Part shown: positions 58,423-64,000 of the stretch, in pieces | How the letters are laid out: each line of letters begins with the position of its first letter | How positions within the stretch are numbered: the first letter of the stretch is position 1 | Assembly: GCA_905182985.1 (NCBI GenBank) | Contig: CAJJDN010000006.1 | Span: 338,946-402,945 of the forward strand | DNA: 64,000 bases | Direction: 5' to 3' | Source: Paramecium sonneborni | Taxonomy: Eukaryota; Ciliophora; Oligohymenophorea; Peniculida; Parameciidae | Made by a program: the position numbers and the translations under genes | The notes under the pieces: generated by a model | The model's input: only the letters and a program-made list of their open reading frames with translations | The model's database searches: none | What the model was told of the DNA's origin: nothing

Positions 58423-59905
58423 ATGGAAACTTAAATAATATTAAAGATAAAAACATTAGATAATCAAATCACTCCATTTGCAATAGATCCAAATAATACA
58501 GTATAATAATTGAAAAATATAATTTAAACAAAACTAAACATACCTTTAGATAAGTAAAGACTGATTTACTAAGGGAGAGTTTTAGAGAACAACAAATCTT
58601 TATAAGAATATAAAGTATTAAGTGAATGAATTAGTTATAAAATGATCATGTCATATTATTGCCAGGATAACCAATATAGGAAGAATAAATAGTCTAGAAT
58701 TAGACTTAATAATAATAGCAATAATAATAAGAATAAGAATAAGGTTCAAATGAATTCCCAGAAATAGATATCTTAAGTAATATACTGAGAACATTAAGTA
58801 AAAGAAGCTTGATATTTTAGGGCAACACTAATACAATAGATAGAATGTAAGGAGAATGGTTCAATAATAAAGGAGCAATGGTAAAAAGTAAATGATTTGC
58901 GATTAGGTTTCACTATAGATAAGCAACAGTCATTAGAGGGTATAAGATAAAATTACTAAACTGTTAAGTAGTTAATAGATTGTTAAATAAAACCTGAAGA
59001 ATTGAAACAAGAGGATATATAAGGCATATAAATAAATTATTCATATAGGCGAATATGTAAACCCATTTGATCCAAAAAAAAGAAGGTTTTAAGTTGGATA
59101 GTGGATTGATGTTAAAGATACGATAGATTAATGGGTATTTATGTTTTGTTTTTAATATTTATATTAGTTAGAAGCATAAGTATAATCAGTTGAATAGAAT
59201 AGAATATTTATTCATTATAATGGATGGGGAAATAGATGGGATGAATGGATAGATATCTAATCTCCTCGGATAGCTATTTTTCGTACATATACTGTAGGTA
59301 GTATTAATCAAGAATTCTTATCTCCAAATCCTGTTAGTGATCCTGATTGTGAAGTAGAGAAATAAGAAATTGATATGCATAAATTTATTTTTGATGTAGG
59401 ACATATGATGAATTAAGTTACTTAATAATTAATTGAATTTGGAAGGTATACAAATAATAAAAGAATAGCTGAAAAATAGTTATAATTATAATAATAATAC
59501 TAATAAATGTTCAATAATAAAAATAAGGAAGTAAATATTGATGAGAATAATCTCGAAATAAAAAGAAAAGAAAAAGAATTAAATGAATATGAAATTAAAT
59601 CTAGTTTGATTGGTTCATAATTAGCACCTATTTTTGATAGAATGGGTAGAATGATGACAGATTTAGCTCCTCATTTAGCTTTAATGGGATCTAAAACATA
59701 AAGAATGAACAATAATAATAATTAATAATAATTACTTTTTTAGGTTCCGGTGACTTTAACACCTAATGAAATTTATTAATCATAATAAAATGCCCCAACA
59801 TTGCATAGTCGTTTAGAAATTATTAGTAATAGACTAGCTATACTGAGAATGACTGAATATATTCAATAAGAAGAAAGTGATGACGATCATCGTAATAATA
59901 TGTGA
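58423..59905 (+). CDS. Ubiquitin-like plus chromo-barrel domain protein
   Basis: The N-terminus is a ubiquitin-like fold (LKIKTLDNQITPFAIDPNNT, then KQRLIYQGRVLENNKSLQEY) ended by a 20-nt intron and NDHVILLPGQ. A Gln-rich spacer and a helical segment follow (SLEGIRQNYQTVKQLIDCQI). A chromo/MBT-type barrel is seen at WIDVKDTIDQW and FIHYNGWGNRWDEWIDIQSP, with the diagnostic HYxGWxxRWDEW. The C-terminal third contains APIFDRMGRMMTDLAPHLAL and an acidic end. Introns and frame around 58770-58810 and near 59000 are unresolved. The two domains together suggest a link between ubiquitin-type signalling and chromatin or methyl-lysine binding, which is an inference. Confidence 0.65.
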
Positions 59906-60033
59906 TTTTATACATTATTAGTATAATTATTACATATAATATATTAATTTAATCTAAAGAGCAAAATTAAACAAAATTCAAAAACCTAAAATAATAAAAA
60001 ATCCTTAATAAAATCTTAATATAGGTAAGTATA

Positions 60034-61360
60034 ATGAAGCACTTCCTAGATAATAAATTTTTATTTAGTGAATATCGTATTAATTATACTCTACAACTTG
60101 TATTGAGTAATAATTAAATTATGATCCAATTTAGAAAGTATTTTTCATTTATATAATCAAACTTGTAAAATATGTTCACATCAATTACTATTATTTTTTG
60201 AGTCTCTTATTTATTCTCAAATTAAATAGATTGCCCATTCATATCTTTTATGAAACAATAAGAAAATCCTTATTCTGAAATAAAATTATGGCCATTACAA
60301 TATTGTTTATTATGTGCCATTGTTTTATTTACTAATTCTATTATTTAAGTTGTGGTTCTTTTAAAATTAGATTAAGGAGGAATATTTTTGGTGAGAATTA
60401 CACAAGTAGTATAATGTGCATTCTATTTTAAACAGTAAATTAAAGATATTTATACTATTTTGATTATTCTACTTTGCTTTTTAAGCTATATATCAAGTCT
60501 ATATTATATTTTTACATTAATCTTCATTCGGTTTTTCATTTAATTATATTCAGCAGATAAAATCTATTGAAAGATCATTTTCATTTTTATGACACTGAAA
60601 CTTTTTTTAAATTTTGCCTATAATATAAGCTTCAAAATTTCCAAGAGAGATGTTTTTCCAGAAGCTTTGATATCTTTGTATACTTTTAATTAATTCTAGA
60701 TCAATACTCATACTATTTGGTATATCTTTGTTATTTTATCTTATTCAAATACTAATAACATGTCTCTTATATGCACACAGTTGAGAAAATAACAAATACA
60801 TCAAAAATATTTAGAATATTAAGCTAAAACTTGAGTATTTTATGAAAAAATGATTAATTCATAAATTTTTTGAAATTATAATATTAATAATAGAAGATGA
60901 TTAATAAGAATAATTAATTAATATACACAATAATTGGTCAACAAAAAAATAGGAATTAAATTAAGCTAAAAAAAATGAGGATTATTATTTAAGAATTAGT
61001 TAGCTATATTTATAAATAAATTAAATATTATTTAATCAAATTTTAATGGATTGGACTTCATTTAAATCAAAATTCGCTTATCAAATTTATTTTTCTTATA
61101 CTCTTCCAGATACTCATGAATAAATGATTGAAACATTATGTAAAGACTATTTTGAGACACCACTTCATTATAAATAATCAAACCTTAGATTTTAAGAAGT
61201 AGCATTATCTAAGTTAATAAAAAAAAATGCAAGTATCATAAATGACCTACAAAATGTTCATGATTTTGGAGATTAAATCTTAAGAATGCATTAGTAATAT
61301 TTTATATATATTATTAATAGCAAAGAGATAAAGAAATAAGTTCCATACTTCTTACAATGA
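60034..61360 (+). CDS. Multi-pass membrane protein, exon structure unresolved
   Basis: Between 60140 and 60760 all good frames are strongly hydrophobic with several membrane segments (for example YTILIILLCFLSYISSLYYI and IWYIFVILSYSNTNNM). From about 60890 a soluble helical tail reads continuously to TGA 61358-61360 (NEDYYLRISQLYLQINQILF, MDWTSFKSKFAYQIYFSY). The frame is lost at least twice in the hydrophobic part, so introns or indels remain to be placed. The layout of a membrane block followed by a helical cytosolic part recalls large Paramecium sensory or transporter-like proteins, but no family is assigned. Confidence 0.5.
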
Positions 61361-61443
61361 TATCTAATATGTAATATATGTTTTTAGATATACAATTAGT
61401 TTTTATTTATAAAAATTTCAACAATATAAATGATATCAAATGA

Positions 61444-64000
61444 TCATTCATAAAAATCATATTCATCTTCAAATTATTTTTCATCCTCCAAACAATCATC
61501 AAAACCCCAAATCCCTATTCCATTAGCTTTTGCTTCATCCTCCAAATTTTTAAACTCTTTTAAAGGATTGTACAAGACTCTATTATCAATTCTTCCTAGT
61601 CTAATTTATTTATTTACACAAATTATACCCTTTTTCTAATGCAATTTTATTAATCGTAAATTTCATTTGATCTGGTTAATCTTATGGTTAAAGAGTAATA
61701 AATTATCTATTTGTAGTTTTCTCTATGTAAGCAATTTTTGAATCAAATTATTAATCAAGAAGTAATTCTCTAAATAATTCAGATGCCTCTTCTCCAAATT
61801 CATGTGATTTTGGAGGAATTCTTAAATAAGCTAATTAACACATTTTAGCTTATTAAGGGATGCTTGTAAATTAAGCTGGTAAAACTCCCATATCTTAATA
61901 ATCAACTTAATCATCATTTCCATAATCTATAAATTTTATTAAAAATTTATCATTTTTAAAGGCTTTTAATACTTATGCTCTGTATATTTTTTAATCCTCT
62001 GAAAATCTTGCTAAACATAATGTTCCTTTCTTAACTGGTTTTTTGAGAGGCTTCATATATAGATTAATATTATTACAATAAGTGCAGCTTTTTCAACTTA
62101 AATTTCTAATTCTTCAAATTCAGGATTAATTTCTTTTCTAATATAAAATTCATTGCAATCATTAAAAGCAGTAACTATAACTTTTGAGATCTATTAATTT
62201 TCATTTTTTTAAATATTTCCTTAATTACTCACTTATCTTTTTAATGTTTATTTATTATTTGAAAAATCTATTATAAATTATGCATAAGATTCAATCCAAA
62301 AACCTTTCTTTAGTTATTCAGCCTCTTTCTAAGCTTCTTCATATTTACTCAAAAAATCATTATTATTTTTAATAAATGTTAAACCTTCTTTGAGTAATTA
62401 TATCGTAAAATCAGAATCTTTATTGTTTTTCTTTTCATAAATTTTGCCATAAAACATATTCTCTTAAATATTAAAACTTTCAAAATTTATCCAAGCATTC
62501 CTTTACATTAAAATATTATAACTAAATTATTATCTTAATTCAACATATTTTGTAACATTTGGAAAGCTTGTTGCAAATTCTTATAGTTTAGCTATTCCAG
62601 TTATAGTAAAATTAATCATAGAATGATATTTTAAAATAGTAATAATAAATTATCCATTAGGTAAGATTTTATCTATCAAAGCTTCAAGTTAATAATCTTC
62701 TCGAAATGTAATTCCAGTATTTGTTGCTGATTATTTTTAACTTTAATTATCTCTCTAAATACTAGACCATATTATTTCATTTACACTCTTTCCTTATTTT
62801 AAATCTGTTTAATCTTCAATTCTCCAAGTGAGTTCTGGACTATATTATCCAATTTTCTTTTATTTTGCTAACAGATTTAATTATTAAAATTGTTCAAATT
62901 TAAACTTTGATAATTAAGGATGATTCTCTTTTGCTGTTGCCCATCCATTAGCTATAAGCTCTTCTTCTATATCTAGATTATTTTCACAAAGTTATATAGT
63001 TTATAATGGCATATTATCTCCTACTTATAGAATATAGACTTGCTTTCCTATTAGTAATTTTCTAGCATATTCTTTTGCTTCTAATCCTTCTATGAAAATT
63101 CTATCTAATTTTATAGTCAATATTTCTTTATCTGTTTTTACTAAATATTAATTAGCCTCAACAATCTCTAATATCTAACCTACTATTTATGAACTAATTG
63201 AATTAAGCATTATTCTATCTAATTCTCCATTTTTCCAAAGTCCTAAATTATTTTTCTTAGCCTCTTATTGACACTAAAACAATATTTAAAAAGAATTTTA
63301 TGATAAATTTAATTTACTATTATTACTTAAATTTATTACCCCCAATCAGTTATATAGGCATATCCACTTGAAACTAATGAAGTATAAAATTCATCGCTTA
63401 ACTCATTATTTTTTAAATTTGTTGGATATAGGTCTGCTTTTAAAATTGGAAAATTTATGAAACTTTTCTTATAATTTACTGTCATAATTTAAGTCCCTCT
63501 AAAAGTAATTCTAAATTATTTATTAAGCCAATCTTTTTGCATAATTCTAGCATATCCTTATTCTTAAATTGCAAACTCTTTAATAAATTACATTTATTAC
63601 CATCAATATAAATTGCATTTGGAATTAAACTTATCAATGTATCTTTATTATATAAAAAATTCAGAATATTTCCTTCAAAAGATACTAAATTTGCTTCTAA
63701 TGTTTGATTTCTATTCTATTTAATAAAATCAATAACAGATTGAATTTATTTTGTTTCCTCATTTTAAACACCAATAAATTTTAAATGAATTTCTGAATCA
63801 TCTGGTATTTCTTATTATAAGTCTGCTCCATTTATTTATAATTAGTTAGTTTTAGTAATGTACATTGCTTCCTTATTTAATTATTATAATTATGAAAAAT
63901 AGATATCTAAAGCTTTTTGATTAATATTTAATTTGCTCCTGGTTAAAAAATTAGGTATTCCATTACCAACTATTATTGTCTTTTATTATTAAGTTTGAAT
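61444..64000 (-). CDS. SND1: Tudor-SN (SND1), 5' end outside the window
   Basis: Several exons with small introns (for example 23, 26 and 33 nt) give about 800 residues. SNase-like repeats are recognised by their ends (LVSSGYAYITDW, AKKNNLGLWKNGELD, EEELIANGWATAKENHP, AEQLKKGFWIESYA). The C-terminal Tudor domain reads KKGTLCLARFSEDQKIYRAQ, then KFLIKFIDYGNDDQVDY, the aromatic cage region, followed by the last SNase half ending EAKANGIGIWGFDD. An intron of 23 nt inside the first visible repeat hides what looks like a separate upstream ORF. Tudor-SN acts in RNA processing, in RISC-related and spliceosome-related complexes. The start lies beyond 64000. Confidence 0.9.

Noticed and set aside
63482..63990. 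Separate minus-strand ORF upstream of an ATGA overlap with SND1
   Set aside because: A 23-nt intron with GT...AG ends inside it; splicing gives one continuous Tudor-SN protein with the expected SNase repeat, so it is not a separate gene.
1..64000. CRISPR arrays, operons, transposons or insertion sequences
   Set aside because: No spaced identical repeats, transposase-like domains or terminal inverted repeats are seen; the genome is eukaryotic.
1..64000. tRNA or rRNA genes
   Set aside because: No GC-rich cloverleaf segments with a GTTCRAAYC-type T-loop and matching acceptor arms were found by eye; a covariance-model scan would settle it.

Overview
The window is macronuclear-type DNA of a ciliate, almost certainly a Paramecium of the aurelia group. 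Nearly every real gene reads through TAA and TAG as Gln and stops only at TGA. Base composition is very AT-rich. Genes are interrupted by tiny GT...AG introns (20 to about 35 nt, usually ending TAG), and intergenic distances are often only tens of bases (8 bp between the convergent genes ending at 35521 and 35530). Standard-code ORF calling therefore sees only fragments; the gene models here were built by hand with the ciliate code, and most were checked by confirming that CDS length minus introns is a multiple of three.

Layout. 1-8.7 kb: C-terminal half of an insulin-degrading-enzyme-like M16 protease, an ankyrin protein, a small Tim chaperone, a cyclic-nucleotide-kinase-like pseudokinase, a B-type cyclin and a small aromatic-rich protein. 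8.7-16.7 kb: a basic protein, PDE6D, a TPX2-like peptide, delta-COP, CCT7, a WD-like protein, a PH-domain protein and an acidic protein. 17.4-22.7 kb: a dual-specificity phosphatase fold without the catalytic Cys, a Gln-rich coiled-coil protein and an RRM/RS splicing factor. 22.7-30.9 kb: an Ig-fold (ASH-like) protein, a decayed stretch, PICOT-type glutaredoxin, a long coiled coil, TFIIS and an EF-hand protein. 31-39 kb: an unresolved gene, a coiled-coil protein, a Q-SNARE, a membrane protein with a degenerate P-loop, ribosomal protein S9, Spt4 and a RING protein. 39.9-48.6 kb: a B-box/TLDc protein with a PGQ repeat tail, a poly-Q protein, a DHHC-family protein whose motif reads DHHF, MPDU1 and STIMATE. 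48.6-57.5 kb: an ankyrin protein, a cytosolic-carboxypeptidase-like protein, an axonemal-type protein, SURF1, small proteins and an M20 (CNDP-like) dipeptidase. 58.4-64 kb: a ubiquitin-like plus chromo-barrel protein, a multi-pass membrane protein and the 3' part of Tudor-SN (SND1).

These are mainly core eukaryotic functions: secretory traffic (delta-COP, SNARE, MPDU1, STIMATE), transcription and splicing (Spt4, TFIIS, SR protein, SND1), mitochondria (small Tim, SURF1), cell cycle (cyclin B) and cilia (PDE6D, CCP, ASH-type and axonemal proteins). No operon-like or mobile system is visible. The most striking biological pattern is an accumulation of enzyme folds with substituted catalytic residues: kinase, phosphatase, palmitoyltransferase, carboxypeptidase and P-loop NTPase.

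Assembly quality matters. Three runs of N (19392-19455, 34361, 45624-45640) are each flanked by a perfect direct repeat of about 1.1 kb, which is the signature of unmerged overlapping contig ends. Several single-base frame breaks sit in or near A-runs. These duplicated copies should not be read as extra genes.
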